Shown: positions 20,674 to 32,833 of the stretch, piece by piece
Layout: every line of letters starts with the position of its first letter
Numbering within the stretch: the first letter of the stretch is position 1
Assembly (NCBI RefSeq): GCF_030463535.1
Contig: NC_132888.1
Span: forward strand, 24,827,269-24,891,268
Direction of reading: 5' to 3'
Length of the DNA stretch: 64,000 nucleotides
Source of the DNA: Salminus brasiliensis
Lineage: Eukaryota; Chordata; Actinopteri; Characiformes; Bryconidae
Made by a program: the position numbers and the translations under genes
The notes under the pieces: model-generated
Seen by the model: only the letters and a program-made list of their open reading frames with translations
Databases searched by the model: none
Told to the model about the DNA's origin: nothing

Positions 20674-23105
20674 GCTTATGGCCATTCCACCCTTAGAACG
20701 CCTGATCTCGTCTGATCTCAGAAGCTACCTAGGGTTTGGCCTGGTTAGTACTTGAATGGGAGACTGGATGGGAATACCAGGTGTTGTAAGCTTTTCCAGT
20801 CCTGCAAACAATTAAAGCTTACATTTCCATGTTATTTACATCTTTTGCACAAATTTGTAGTTGAAACTCTTTTGTGTTGTAAATGTTGATGTGTTAAAAT
20901 GGAATGCTTTTTCTTGGTTTTGAACAAATATGGTCTTAGCTATGAAATTTGAATCCTCTAGTTTGAAAGGTTCTTCTGCTTACGGCCATTCCACCCTTAG
21001 AACGCCTGATCTCGTCTGATCTCAGAAGCTACCTAGGGTTGGGCCTGGTTAGTACTTGAATGGGAGACTGTCTGGGAATACCAGGTGTTGTAAGCTTTTC
21101 CAGTCCTGCAAACAATTAAAGCTTACATTTCCATGTTATTTACATCTTTTGCACAAATTTGTAGTTGAAACTCTTTTGTGTTGTAAATTTTGATGTGTTG
21201 AAATGGAATGCTTTTTCTTGATTTTAAACAAATATGGTCTTATCTATGAAATTTGAATCCTCTAGTTTGCAAGGTTCTTCTGCTTACGGCCATTCCACCC
21301 TTAGAACGCCTGATCTCGTCTGATCTCAGAAGCTACCTAGGGTTGGGCCTGGTTAGTACTTGAATGGGAGACTGGATGGGAATACCAGGTGTTGTAAGCT
21401 TTTCCAGTCCTGCAAACAATTAAAGCTTACATTTCCATGTTATTTACATCTTTTGCACAAATTTGTAGTTGAAACTCTTTTGTGTTGTAAATTTTGATGT
21501 GTTGACATGGAATGCTTTTTCTTGGTTTTAAACAAATATGGTCTTATCTATGAAATTTGAATCCTCTAGTTTGCAAGGTTCTTCCGCTTACGGCCATTCC
21601 ACCCTTAGAACGCCTCATCTCGTCTGATCTCAGAAGCTACCTAGGGTTGGGCCTGGTTAGTACTTGAATGGGAGACTGTCTGGGAATACCAGGTGTTGTA
21701 AGCTTTTCCAGTCCTGCAAACAATTAAAGCTTACATTTCCATGTTATTTACATCTTTTGCACAAATTTGTAGTTGAAACTCTTTTGTGATATAAATTTTG
21801 ATGTGTTGAAATGGAATGCTTTTTCTTGGTTCTGAAGAAATATGGTCTTAGCTATGAAATTTGAATCCTCTAGTTTGCAAGGTTCTTCTGCTTATGGCCA
21901 TTCCACCCTTAGAACGCCTGATCTCGTCTGATCTCAGAAGCTACCTAGGGTTGGGCCTGGTTAGTACTTGAATGGGAGACTGGATGGGAATACCAGGTGT
22001 TGTAAGCTTTTCCAGTCCTGCAAACAATTAAAGCTTACATTTCCATGTTATTTACATCTTTTGCACAAATTTGTAGTTGAAACTCTTTTGTGTTGTAAGT
22101 TTTGATGTGTTGACATGGAATGCTTTTTCTTGGTTTTAAACAAATATGGTCTTATCTATGAAATTTGAATCCTCTAGTTTGCAAGGTTCTTCCGCTTACG
22201 GCCATTCCACCCTTAGAACGCCTGATCTCGTCTGATCTCAGAAGCTACCTAGGGTTGGGCCTGGTTAGTACTTGAATGGGAGACTGAATGGGAATACCAG
22301 GTGTTGTAAGCTTTTCCAGTCCTGCAAACAATTAAAGCTTACATTTTCATGTTATTTACATCTTTTGCACAAATTTGTAGTTGAAACTCTTTTGTGTTGT
22401 AAATTTTGATGTGTTGAAATGGAATGCTTTTTCTTGGTTTTAAACAAATATGGTCTTATCTTTGAAATTTGAATCCTCTAGTTTGCAAGGTTCTTCTGCT
22501 TACGGCCATTCCACCCTTAGAACGCCTGATCTCGTCTGATCTCAGAAGCTACCTAGGGTTGGGCCTGGTTAGTACTTGAATGGGAGACTGTCTGGGAATA
22601 CCAGGTGTTGTAAGCTTTTTCAATCCTGCAAACAAAGAAAGCTTACATTTCCATGTTATTTACATCTTTTGCACAAATTTGTAGTTGAAACTCTTTTGTG
22701 TTGTAAATTTTGATGTGTTGAAATGGAATGCTTTTTCTTGGTTTTGAACAAATATGGTCTTAGCTATGAAATTTGAATTCTCTAGTTTGCACGGTTCTTC
22801 TGCTTACGGCCATTCCACCCTTAGAACGCCTGATCTTGTCTGATCTCAGAAGCTACCTAGGGTTGGGCCTGGTTAGTACTTGAATGGGAGACTGTCTGGG
22901 AATACCAGGTGTTGTAAGCTTTTTCAATCCTGCAAACAATGAAAGCTTACATTTCCATGTTATTTACATCTTTTGCACAAATTTGTAGTTGAAACTCTTT
23001 TGTGTTGTAAATTTTGATGTGTTGAAATGGAATGTTTTTTCTTGGTTTTGAACAAATATGGTCTTAGCTATGAAATTTGAATTCTCTTGTTTGCACGGTT
23101 CTTCT
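20674..23105 (+). repeat. Array block: copies 69-76 (second copy of the 8-unit duplication)
   Basis: Gene starts are 20674, 20978, 21282, 21586, 21890, 22194, 22498 and 22802. Order and spacers match copies 61-68 at 2432 bp offset, up to the gene of copy 76, whose spacer differs (TTTTTCAATCC, AATGAAAG, GGAATGTTTTTT). GGGTTTGGCC at 20674 is the clearest shared marker. Confidence 0.9.
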
Positions 23106-23409
23106 GCTTACGGCCATTCCACCCTTAGAATGCCTGATCTTGGCTGATCTCAGAAGCTAGCTAGGGTTGGGCCTGGTTAGTAGTTGAATGGGAGACTGAA
23201 TGGGAATACCAGGTGTTGTAAGCTTTTTCAATCCTGCAAACAAAGAAAGCTTACATTTCCATTTTTTTTTCATCTTTTGCACAAATTTGTATTTGAAACT
23301 CTTTTGTGTTGTAAATGTTGATGTGTTGAAATGGAATGCTTTTTCTTGATTTTAAACAAATATGGTCTTATCTATGAAATTTGAATCCTCTAGTTTGCAA
23401 GGTTCTTCT

Positions 23410-23527
23410 GCTTACGGCCATTCCACCCTTAGAACGCGTGATCTCGTCTGATCTCAGAAGCTACCTAGGGTTGGGCCTGGTTAGTACTTGAATGGGAGAC
23501 TGGATGGGAATACCAGGTGTTGTAAGC
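23410..23527 (+). rRNA. 5S-like copy 78 with an extra CpG
   Basis: It reads AACGCGTGATC, with C29 changed to G, creating a new CpG next to the kept one at 26-27. The only other copy seen with this is at 12466, and the two are exactly 36 units apart. Confidence 0.8.
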
Positions 23528-24625
23528 TTTTCCAGTCCTGCAAACAATTAAAGCTTACATTTCCATGTTATTTACATCTTTTGCACAAATTTGTAGTTGA
23601 AACTCTTTTGTGTTGTAAATTTTGATGTGTTGACATGGAATGCTTTTTCTTGGTTTTAAACAAATATGGTCTTATCTATGAAATTTGAATCCTCTAGTTT
23701 GCAAGGTTCTTCCGCTTACGGCCATTCCACCCTTAGAACGCCTCATCTCGTCTGATATCAGAAGCTACCTAGGGTTGGGCCTGGTTAGTACTTGAATGGG
23801 AGACTGGATGGGAATACCAGGTGTTGTAAGCTTTTCCAGTCCTGCAAACAATGAAAGCTTACATTTCCATGTTATTTACATCTTTTGCACAAATTTGTAG
23901 TTGAAACTCTTTTGTGTTGTAAATGTTGATGTGTTAAAATGGAATGCTTTTTCTTGGTTTTGAACAAATATGGTCTTAGCTATGAAATTTGAATCCTCTA
24001 GTTTGAAAGGTTCTTCTGCTTACGGCCATTCCACCCTTAGAACGCCTGATCTCGTCTGATCTCAGAAGCTACCTAGGGTTGGGCCTGGTTAGTACTTGAA
24101 TGGGAGACTGTCTGGGAATACCAGGTGTTGTAAGCTTTTCCAGTCCTGCAAACAATTAAAGCTTACATTTCCATGTTATTTACATCTTTTGCACAAATTT
24201 GTAGTTGAAACTCTTTTGTGTTGTAAATTTTGATGTGTTGAAATGGAATGCTTTTTCTTGATTTTAAACAAATATGGTCTTATCTATGAAATTTGAATCC
24301 TCTAGTTTGCAAGGTTCTTCTATTTACGGCCATTCCACCCTTAGAACGCCTGATCTTGTCTGATCTCAGAAGCTACTTAGGGTTGGGCCTGGTTAGTACT
24401 TGAATGGAAGACTGTTTGGGAATACCAGGTGTTGTAAGCTTTTTCAATCCTGCAAACAATGAAAGCTTATATTTCCATTTTTTTTTCATCTTTTGCACAA
24501 ATTTGTATTTGAAACTCTTTTGTGTTGTAAATGTTGATGTGTTGAAATGGAATGCTTTTTCTTGATTTTGAACAAATATGGTCTTAGCTATGAAATTTGA
24601 ATCCTCTAGTTTGCAAGGTTCTTCT

Positions 24626-24743
24626 GCTTACGGCCATTCCACCCTTAGATCGCCTGATCTCGTCTGATCTCAGAAGCGACCTCGGGTTGGGCCTGGTTAG
24701 TACTTGAATGGGAGACTGTCTGGGAATACCAGGTGTTGTAAGC
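24626..24743 (+). rRNA. 5S-like copy 82, AGCGACCTCGGG in box A
   Basis: Two CpGs occur in or next to box A, at positions 52-53 and 58-59, neither of them ancestral. A58 to C would break the U20-A58 pair of helix II. It also carries T25. Confidence 0.78.
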
Positions 24744-25231
24744 TTTTCCAGTCCTGCAAACAATTAAAGCTTACATTTCCATGTTATTTACATCTTTTGC
24801 ACAAATTTGTACTTGAAACTCTTTTGTGTTGTAAATTTTGATGTGTTGAAATGGAATGCTTTTTCTTGGTTTTGAACAAATATGGTCTTATCTATGAAAT
24901 TTGAATCCTCTAGTTTGCAAGGTTCTTCTGCTTACGGCCATTCCACCCTTAGAATGCCTGATCTTGTCTGATCTCAGAAGCTAGCTAGGGTTGGGCCTGG
25001 TTAGTACTTGAATGGGAGACTGAATGGGAATACCAGGTGTAGTAAGCTTTTTCAATCCTGCAAACAAAGAAAGCTTACATTTATGTTATTTACATCTTTT
25101 GCACAAATTTGTAGTTGAAACTCTTTTCTGTTGTAAATGTTGATGTGTTAAAATGGAATGCTTTTTCTTGGTTTTGAACAAATATGGTCTTAGCTATGAA
25201 ATTTGAATTCTCTAGTTTGCAGGGTACTTCT

Positions 25232-26752
25232 GTTTACGGCCATTTCACCCTTAGAACGCCTGATCTTGTCTGATCTCAGAAGCTACTTAGAGTTGGGCCT
25301 GGTTAGTACTTGAATGGGAGACTGTCTAGGAATACCAGGTGTTGTAAGCTTTTTCAATCCTGCAAACAATGAAAGCTTATATTTCCATTTTTTTTTTCAT
25401 CTTTTGCACAAATTTGTATTTGAAACTCTTTTGTGTTGTAAATGTTGATGTGTTGAAATGGAATGCTTTTTCTTGATTTTAAACAAATATGGTCTTATCT
25501 ATGAAATTTGAATCCTCTAGTTTGCAAGGTTCTTCTGCTTACGGCCATTCCACCCTTAGAACGCCTGATCTCGTATGATCTCAGAAGCTACCTAGGGTTG
25601 GGCCTGGTTAGTGCTTGAATGGGAGACTGTCTGGGAATACCAGGTGTTGTAAGCTTTTCCAGTCCTGCAAACAATTAAAGCTTACATTTCCATGTTATTT
25701 ACATCTTTTGCACAAATTTGTAGTTGAAACTCTTTTGTGTTGTAAATGTTGATGTGTTAAAATGAAATGCTTTTTCTTGATTTTGAACAAATATGGTCTT
25801 AGCTATGAAATTTGAATCCTCTAGTTTGCAAGGTTCTTCTGCTTACGGCCATTCCACCCTTAGATCGCCTGATCTCGTCTGATCTCAGAAGCGACCTAGG
25901 GTTGGGCCTGGTTAGTACTTGAATGGGAGACTGTCTGGGAATACCAGGTGTTGTAAGCTTTTCCAGTCCTGCAAACAATTAAAGCTTACATTTCCATGTT
26001 ATTTACATCTTTTGCACAAATTTGTAGTTGAAACTCTTTTGTGTTGTAAATTTTGATGTGTTGAAATGGAATGCTTTTTCTTGGTTTTGAACAAATATGG
26101 TCTTAGCTATGAAATTTGAATTCTCTAGTTTGCAGGGTACTTCTGTTTACGGCCATTCCACCCTTAGAACGCCTGATCTTGTCTGATCTCAGAAGCTACT
26201 TAGAGTTGGGCCTGGTTAGTACTTGAATGGGAGACTGTCTAGGAATACCAGGTGTTGTAAGCTTTTCCAGTCCTGCAAACAAAGAAAGCTTACATTTCCA
26301 TGTTATTTACATCTTTTGCACAAATTTGTAGTTGAAACTCTTTTGTGTTGTAAATTTTGATGTGTTGAAATGGAATGCTTTTTCTTGGTTTTGAACAAAT
26401 ATGGTCTTATCTATGAAATTTGAATCCTCTAGTTTGCAAGGTTCTTCTGCTTATGGCCATTCCACCCTTAGAATGCCTGATCTTGTCTGATCTCAGAAGC
26501 TAGCTAGGGTTGGGTCTGGTTAGTACTTGAATGGGAGACTGAATGGGAATACCAGGTGTTGTAAGCTTTTTCAATCCTGCAAACAAAGAAAGCTTACATT
26601 TCCATGTTATTTACATCTTTTGCACAAATTTGTAGTTGAAACTCTTTTGTGTTGTAAATGTTGATGTGTTAAAATGGAATGCTTTTTCTTGGTTTTGAAC
26701 AAATATGGTCTTAGCTATGAAATTTGAATTCTCTAGTTTGCACGGTTCTTCT
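25232..26752 (+). repeat. Array block: copies 84-88
   Basis: Gene starts are 25232, 25537, 25841, 26145 and 26449. Copies 84 and 87 are near duplicates three units apart, both preceded by GCAGGGTACTTCT and both with AGAGTTGGG and GTCTAGGAATACC. The spacer of 84 has a nine-T run and makes its unit 305 bp. Copy 85 has CTCGTATGATC and TAGTGCTTG. Copy 88 starts GCTTATGG and has GGGTCTGG. Confidence 0.9.
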
Positions 26753-29185
26753 GTTTACGGCCATTCCACCCTTAGAACGCCTGATCTTGTCTGATCTCAG
26801 AAGCTACTTAGAGTTGGTCCTGGTTAGTACTTGAATGGGAGACTGTCTGGGAATACCAGGTGTTGTAAGCTTTTTCAATCCTGCAAACAATGAAAGCTTA
26901 CATTTCCATTTTTTTTTCATCTTTTGCACAAATTTGTATTTGAAACTCTTTTGTGTTTGAATATGTTGATGTGTTGAAATGGAATGCTTTTTCTTGATTT
27001 TAAACAAATATGGTCTTATCTATGAAATTTTAATCCTCTAGTTTGCACGGTTCTTCTGCTTACGGCCATTCCACCCTTAGAACGCCTGATCTCGTCTGAT
27101 CTCAGAAGCTACCTAGGGTTGGGCCTGGTTAGTACTTGAATGGGAGACTGTCTGGGAATACCAGGTGTTGTAAGCTTTTCCAGTCCTGCAAACAATTAAA
27201 GCTTACATTTCCATGTTATTTACATCTTTTGCACACATTTGTAGTTGAAACTCTTTTGTGATGTAAATTTTGATGTGTTGAAATGGAATGCTTTTTCTTG
27301 GTTTTGAACAAATATGGTCTTATCTATGAAATTTGAATCCTCTAGTTTGCAAGGTTCTTCTGCTTACGGCCATTCCACCCTTAGAACGCCTGATCTCGTC
27401 TGATCTCAGAAGCTACCTAGGGTTGGGCCTGGTTAGTACTTGAATGGGAGACTGTCTGGGAATACCAGGTGTTGTAAGCTTTTTCAATGCTGCAAACAAT
27501 GAAAGCTTACATTTCCATGTTATTTACATCTTTTGCACAAATTTGTAGTTGAAACTCTTTTGTGTTGTAAATTTTGATGTGTTGAAATGGAATGCTTTTT
27601 CTTGATTTTAAACAAATATGGTCTTATCTTTGAAATTTGAATCCTCTAGTTTGCAAGGTTCTTCTGTTTACGGCCATTCCACCCTAAGAACGCCTGATCT
27701 CGTGTGATCTCAGAAGCTACCTAGGGTTGGGCCTGGTTAGTACTTGAATGGGAGACTGTCTGGGAATACCAGGTGTTGTAAGCTTTTCCAGTCCTGCAAA
27801 CAATTAAAGCTTACATTTCCATGTTATTTACATATTTTGCACACATTTGTAGTTGAAACTCTTTTGTGATGTAAATTTTGATGTGTTGAAATGGAATGCT
27901 TTTTCTTGGTTTTGAACAAATATGGTCTTATCTATGAAATTTGAATCCTCTAGTTTGCAAGGTTCTTCTGCTTGCGGCCATTCCACCCTTAGAACGCCTG
28001 ATCTCGTCTGATCTCAGAAGCTACCTAGGGTTGGGCCTGGTTAGTACTTGAATGGGAGACTGTCTGGGAATACCAGGTGTTGTAAGCTTTTCCAGTCCTG
28101 CAAACAATTAAAGCTTACATTTCCATGTTATTTACATCTTTTGCACACATTTGTAGTTGAAACTCTTTTGTGATGTAAATTTTGATGTGTTGAAATGGAA
28201 TGCTTTTTCTTGGTTTTGAACAAATATGGTCTTATCTATGAAATTTGAATCCTCTAGTTTGCAAGGTTCTTCTGCTTACGGCCATTCCACCCTTAGAACG
28301 CCTGATCTCGTCTGATCTCAGAAGCTACCTAGGGTTGGGCCTGGTTAGTACTTGAATGGGAGACTGTCTGGGAATACCAGGTGTTGTAAGCTTTTTCAAT
28401 GCTGCAAACAATGAAAGCTTACATTTCCATGTTATTTACATCTTTTGCACAAATTTGTAGTTGAAACTCTTTTGTGTTGTAAATTTTGATGTGTTGAAAT
28501 GGAATGCTTTTTCTTGATTTTAAACAAATATGGTCTTATCTTTGAAATTTGAATCCTCTAGTTTGCAAGGTTCTTCTGTTTACGGCCATTCCACCCTAAG
28601 AACGCCTGATCTCATCTGATCTCAGAAGCTACCTAGGGTTGGGCCTGGTTAGTACTTGAATGGGAGACTGTCTGGGAATACCAGGTGTTGTAAGCTTTTC
28701 CAGTCCTGCAAACAATTAAAGCTTACATTTCCATGTTATTTACATATTTTGCACACATTTGTAGTTGAAACTCTTTTGTGATGTAAATTTTGATGTGTTG
28801 AAATGGAATGCTTTTTCTTGGTTTTGAACAAATATGGTCTTATCTATGAAATTTGAATCCTCTAGTTTGCAAGGTTCTTATGCTTACGGCCATTCCACCC
28901 TTAGAACGCCTGATCTCGTCTGATCTCAGAAGCTATCTAGGGTTGGGCCTGGTTAGTACTTGAATGGGAGACTGTCTGGGAATACCAGGTGTTGTAAGCT
29001 TTTCCAGTCCTGCAAACAATTAAAGCTTACATTTCCATGTTATTTACATCTTTTGCACAAATTTGTAGTTGAAACTCTTTTGTGTTGTAAATGTTGATGT
29101 GTTAAAATTGAATGCTTTTTCTTGGTTTTGAACAAATATGGTCTTAGCTATGAAATTTGAATTCTCTTGTTTGCACGGTTCTTCT
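26753..29185 (+). repeat. Array block: copies 89-96
   Basis: Gene starts are 26753, 27058, 27362, 27666, 27970, 28274, 28578 and 28882. Copies 89-93 repeat copies 18-22 at an offset of 21583 bp, including AGAGTTGGTCC and the 305-bp first unit. Copies 94 and 95 then repeat 91 and 92 (TTTTTCAATGCTGC spacer and CCCTAAG gene), a local three-unit duplication. Copy 93 starts GCTTGCGG; copy 95 has CTCATCTGATC. Confidence 0.9.
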
Positions 29186-29303
29186 GCTTACGGCCATTCC
29201 ACCCTTAGAATGCCTGATCTTGTCTGATCTCAGAAGCTAGCTAGGGTTGGGCCTGGTTAGTAGTTGAATGGGAGACTGAATGGGAATACCAGGTTTTGTA
29301 AGA
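29186..29303 (+). rRNA. 5S-like copy 97, altered 3' end GTAAGA
   Basis: The last base is A instead of C, breaking the terminal helix I pair and the HindIII site, and the preceding bases read GGTTTTGTAAG. Box C is preceded by TAGTTG rather than TACTTG. Copies 31010, 32834 and 35266 share the end change, so a likely non-functional 3' end has been amplified. Confidence 0.8.
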
Positions 29304-31009
29304 TTTTTCAATCCTGCAAACAAAGAAAGCTTACATTTCCATTTTGTTTTCATCTTTTGCACAAATTTGTATTTGAAACTCTTTTGTGTTGTAAATGTTG
29401 ATGTGTTGAAATGGAATGCTTTTTCTTGATTTTAAACAAATATGGTCTTATCTATGAAATTTGAATCCTCTAGTTTGCAAGGTTCTTCTGCTTACGGCCA
29501 TTCCACCCTTAGAACGCCTCATCTCGTCTGATCTCAGAAGCTACCTAGGGTTGGGCCTGGTTAGTACTTGAATGGGAGACTGTCTGGGAATACCAGGTGT
29601 TGTAAGCTTTTCCAGTCCTGCAAACAATTAAAGCTTACATTTCCATGTTATTTACATCTTTTGCACAAATTTGTAGTTGAAACTCTTTTGTGTTGTAAAT
29701 TTTGATGTGTTGAAATGGAATGCTTTTTCTTGATTTTAAACAAATATGGTCTTATCTATGAAATTTGAATCCTCTAGTTTGCAAGGTTCTTCTGCTTACG
29801 GCCATTCCACCCTTAGAACGCCTGATCTCGTCTGATCTCAGAAGCTACCTAGGGTTGGGCCTGGTTAGTACTTGAATGGGAGACTGGATGGGAATACCAG
29901 GTGTTGTAAGCTTTTCCAGTCCTGCAAACAATTAAAGCTTACATTTCCATGTTATTTACATCTTTTGCACAAATTTGTAGTTGAAACTCTTTTGTGTTGT
30001 AAATTTTGATGTGTTGACATGGAATGCTTTTTCTTGGTTTTAAACAAATATGGTCTTATCTATGAAATTTGAATCCTCTAGTTTGCAAGGTTCTTCTGCT
30101 TACGGCCATTCCACCCTTAGAACGCCTCATCTCGTCTGATCTCAGAAGCTACCTAGGGTTGGGCCTGGTTAGTACTTGAATGGGAGACTGTCTGGGAATA
30201 CCAGGTGTTGTAAGCTTTTCCAGTCCTGCAAACAATTAAAGCTTACATTTCCATGTTATTTACATCTTTTGCACAAATTTGTAGTTGAAACTCTTTTGTG
30301 ATATAAATTTTGATGTGTTGAAATGGAATGCTTTTTCTTGGTTCTGAAGAAATATGGTCTTAGCTATGAAATTTGAATCCTCTAGTTTGCAAGGTTCTTC
30401 TGCTTATGGCCATTCCACCCTTAGAACGCCTGATCTCGTCTGATCTCAGAAGCTACCTAGGGTTGGGCCTGGTTAGTACTTGAATGGGAGACTGAATGGG
30501 AATACCAGGTGTTGTAAGCTTTTTCAATCCTGCAAACAAAGAAAGCTTACATTTCCATGTTATTTACATCTTTTGCACAAATTTGTAGTTGAAACTCTTT
30601 TGTGTTGTAAATGTTGATGTGTTAAAATGGAATGCTTTTTCTTGGTTTTGAACAAATATGGTCTTAGCTATGAAATTTGAATCCTCTAGTTTGCAAGGCT
30701 CTTCTGCTTACGGCCATTCCACCCTTAGAACGCCTGATCTCGTCTGATCTCAGAAGCTACCTAGGGTTGGGCCTGGTTAGTACTTGAATGGGAGACTGTC
30801 TGGGAATACCAGGTGTTGTAAGCTTTTTCAATCCTGCAAACAATGAAAGCTTACATTTCCATGTTATTTACATCTTTTGCACAAATTTGTAGTTGAAACT
30901 CTTTTGTGTTGTAAATTTTGATGTGTTGAAATGGAATGTTTTTTCTTGGTTTTGAACAAATATGGTCTTAGCTATGAAATTTGAATTCTCTTGTTTGCAC
31001 GGTTCTTCT
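29186..31009 (+). repeat. Array block: copies 97-102 (six-unit repeat, first cycle)
   Basis: Gene starts are 29186, 29490, 29794, 30098, 30402 and 30706. Order is: TpG-type with TAGTTGAATGGG and a GTAAGA end; CAT-type with GATTTTAAAC spacer; GAT-type with GTTGACATGG spacer; CAT-type with GATATAAAT spacer; AAT gene starting GCTTATGG; CpG-type with AATGAAAG and GGAATGTTTTTT. Period is 1824 bp. Confidence 0.9.
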
Positions 31010-32833
31010 GCTTACGGCCATTCCACCCTTAGAATGCCTGATCTTGTCTGATCTCAGAGGCTAGCTAGGGTTGGGCCTGGTTAGTAGTTGAATGGGAGAC
31101 TGAATGGGAATACCAGGTGTTGTAAGATTTTTCAATCCTGCAAACAAAGAAAGCTTACATTTCCATTTTGTTTTCATCTTTTGCACAAATTTGTATTTGA
31201 AACTCTTTTGTGTTGTAAATGTTGATGTGTTGAAATGGAATGCTTTTTCTTGATTTTAAACAAATATGGTCTTATCTATGAAATTTGAATCCTCTAGTTT
31301 GCAAGGTTCTTCTGCTTACGGCCATTCCACCCTTAGAACGCCTCATCTCGTCTGATCTCAGAAGCTACCTAGGGTTGGGCCTGGTTAGTACTTGAATGGG
31401 AGACTGTCTGGGAATTCCAGGTGTTGTAAGCTTTTCCAGTCCTGCAAACAATTAAAGCTTACATTTCCATGTTATTTACATCTTTTGCACAAATTTGTAG
31501 TTGAAACTCTTTTGTGTTGTAAATTTTGATGTGTTGAAATGGAATGCTTTTTCTTGATTTTAAACAAATATGGTCTTATCTATGAAATTTGAATCCTCTA
31601 GTTTGCAAGGTTCTTCTGCTTACGGCCATTCCACCCTTAGAACGCCTGATCTCGTCTGATCTCAGAAGCTACCTAGGGTTGGGCCTGGTTAGTACTTGAA
31701 TGGGAGACTGGATGGGAATACCAGGTGCTGTAAGCTTTTCCCGTCCTGCAAACAATTAAAGCTTACATTTCCATGTTATTTACATCTTTTGCACAAATTT
31801 GTAGTTGAAACTCTTTTGTGTTGTAAATTTTGATGTGTTGACATGGAATGCTTTTTCTTGGTTTTAAACAAATATGGTCTTATCTATGAAATTTGAATCC
31901 TCTAGTTTGCAAGGTTCTTCCGCTTACGGCCATTCCACCCTTAGAACGCCTCATCTCGTCTGATCTCAGAAGCTACCTAGGGTTGGGCCTGGTTAGTACT
32001 TGAATGGGAGACTGTCTGGGAATACCAGGTGTTGTAAGCTTTTCCAGTCCTGCAAACAATTAAAGCTTACATTTCCATGTTATTTACATCTTTTGCACAA
32101 ATTTGTAGTTGAAACTCTTTTCTGATATAAATTTTGATGTGTTGAAATGGAATGCTTTTTCTTCGTTCTGAAGAAATATGGTCTTAGCTATGAAATTTGA
32201 ATCCTCTAGTTTGCAAGGTTCTTCTGCTTATGGCCATTCCACCCTTAGAACGCCTGATCTCGTCTGATCTCAGAAGCTACCTAGGGTTGGGCCTGGTTAG
32301 TACTTGAATGGGAGACTGAATGGGAATACCAGGTAATGTAAGCTTTTTCAATCCTGCAAACAAAGAAAGCTTACATTTCCATGTTATTTACATCTTTTGC
32401 ACAAATTTGTAGTTGAAACTCTTTTGTGTTGTAAATGTTGATGTGTTAAAATGGAATGCTTTTTCTTGGTTTTGAACAAATATGGTCTTAGCTATGAAAT
32501 TTGAATCCTCTAGTTTGCAAGGTTCTTCTGCTTACGGCCATTCCACACTTAGAACGCCTGATCTCGTCTGATCTCAGAAGCTACCTAGGGTTGGGCCTGG
32601 TTAGTACTTGAATGGGAGACTGTCTGGGAATACCAGGTGTTGTAAGCTTTTTCAATCCTGCAAACAATGAAAGCTTACATTTCCATGTTATTTACATCTT
32701 TTGCACAAATTTGTAGTTGAAACTCTTTTGTGTTGTAAATTTTGATGTGTTGAAATGGAATGTTTTTTCTTGGTTTTGAACAAATATGGTCTTAGCTATG
32801 AAATTTGAATTCTCTTGTTTGCACGGTTCTTCT
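31010..32833 (+). repeat. Array block: copies 103-108 (six-unit repeat, second cycle)
   Basis: Gene starts are 31010, 31314, 31618, 31922, 32226 and 32530. The order matches copies 97-102 at 1824 bp. Private changes are GGGAATTCCAGG in 31314 (an EcoRI site inside the gene), GGTGCTGTAAGC at the end of 31618, TCTGATATAAAT after 31922, GGTAATGTAAG in 32226 and CCACACTTAG in 32530. C at position 111 in 31618 is the ancestral base. Confidence 0.9.
31314..31431 (+). rRNA. 5S-like copy 104 with an EcoRI site
   Basis: A102 is T, giving GGGAATTCCAGG in the otherwise highly conserved GGGAATACC segment of helix IV/loop E. The copy at 33138 has the same change. The gene is CAT-type. Confidence 0.8.

Larger units (their letters stand above)
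23106..25231 (+). repeat. Array block: copies 77-83 (mosaic)
   Basis: Gene starts are 23106, 23410, 23714, 24018, 24322, 24626 and 24930. Copy 77 has TTGGCTGATC and TAGTTGAATGGG, linking it to copies 97, 103, 109 and 117. Copy 78 shares AACGCGTGATC with copy 42. Copy 81 starts ATTTAC and has TGGAAGACTGTTTGGG, as do copies 8 and 26 of the 18-unit repeat. Copy 82 reads AGCGACCTCGGG. The block joins pieces of the left-hand and central repeat families. Confidence 0.88.
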
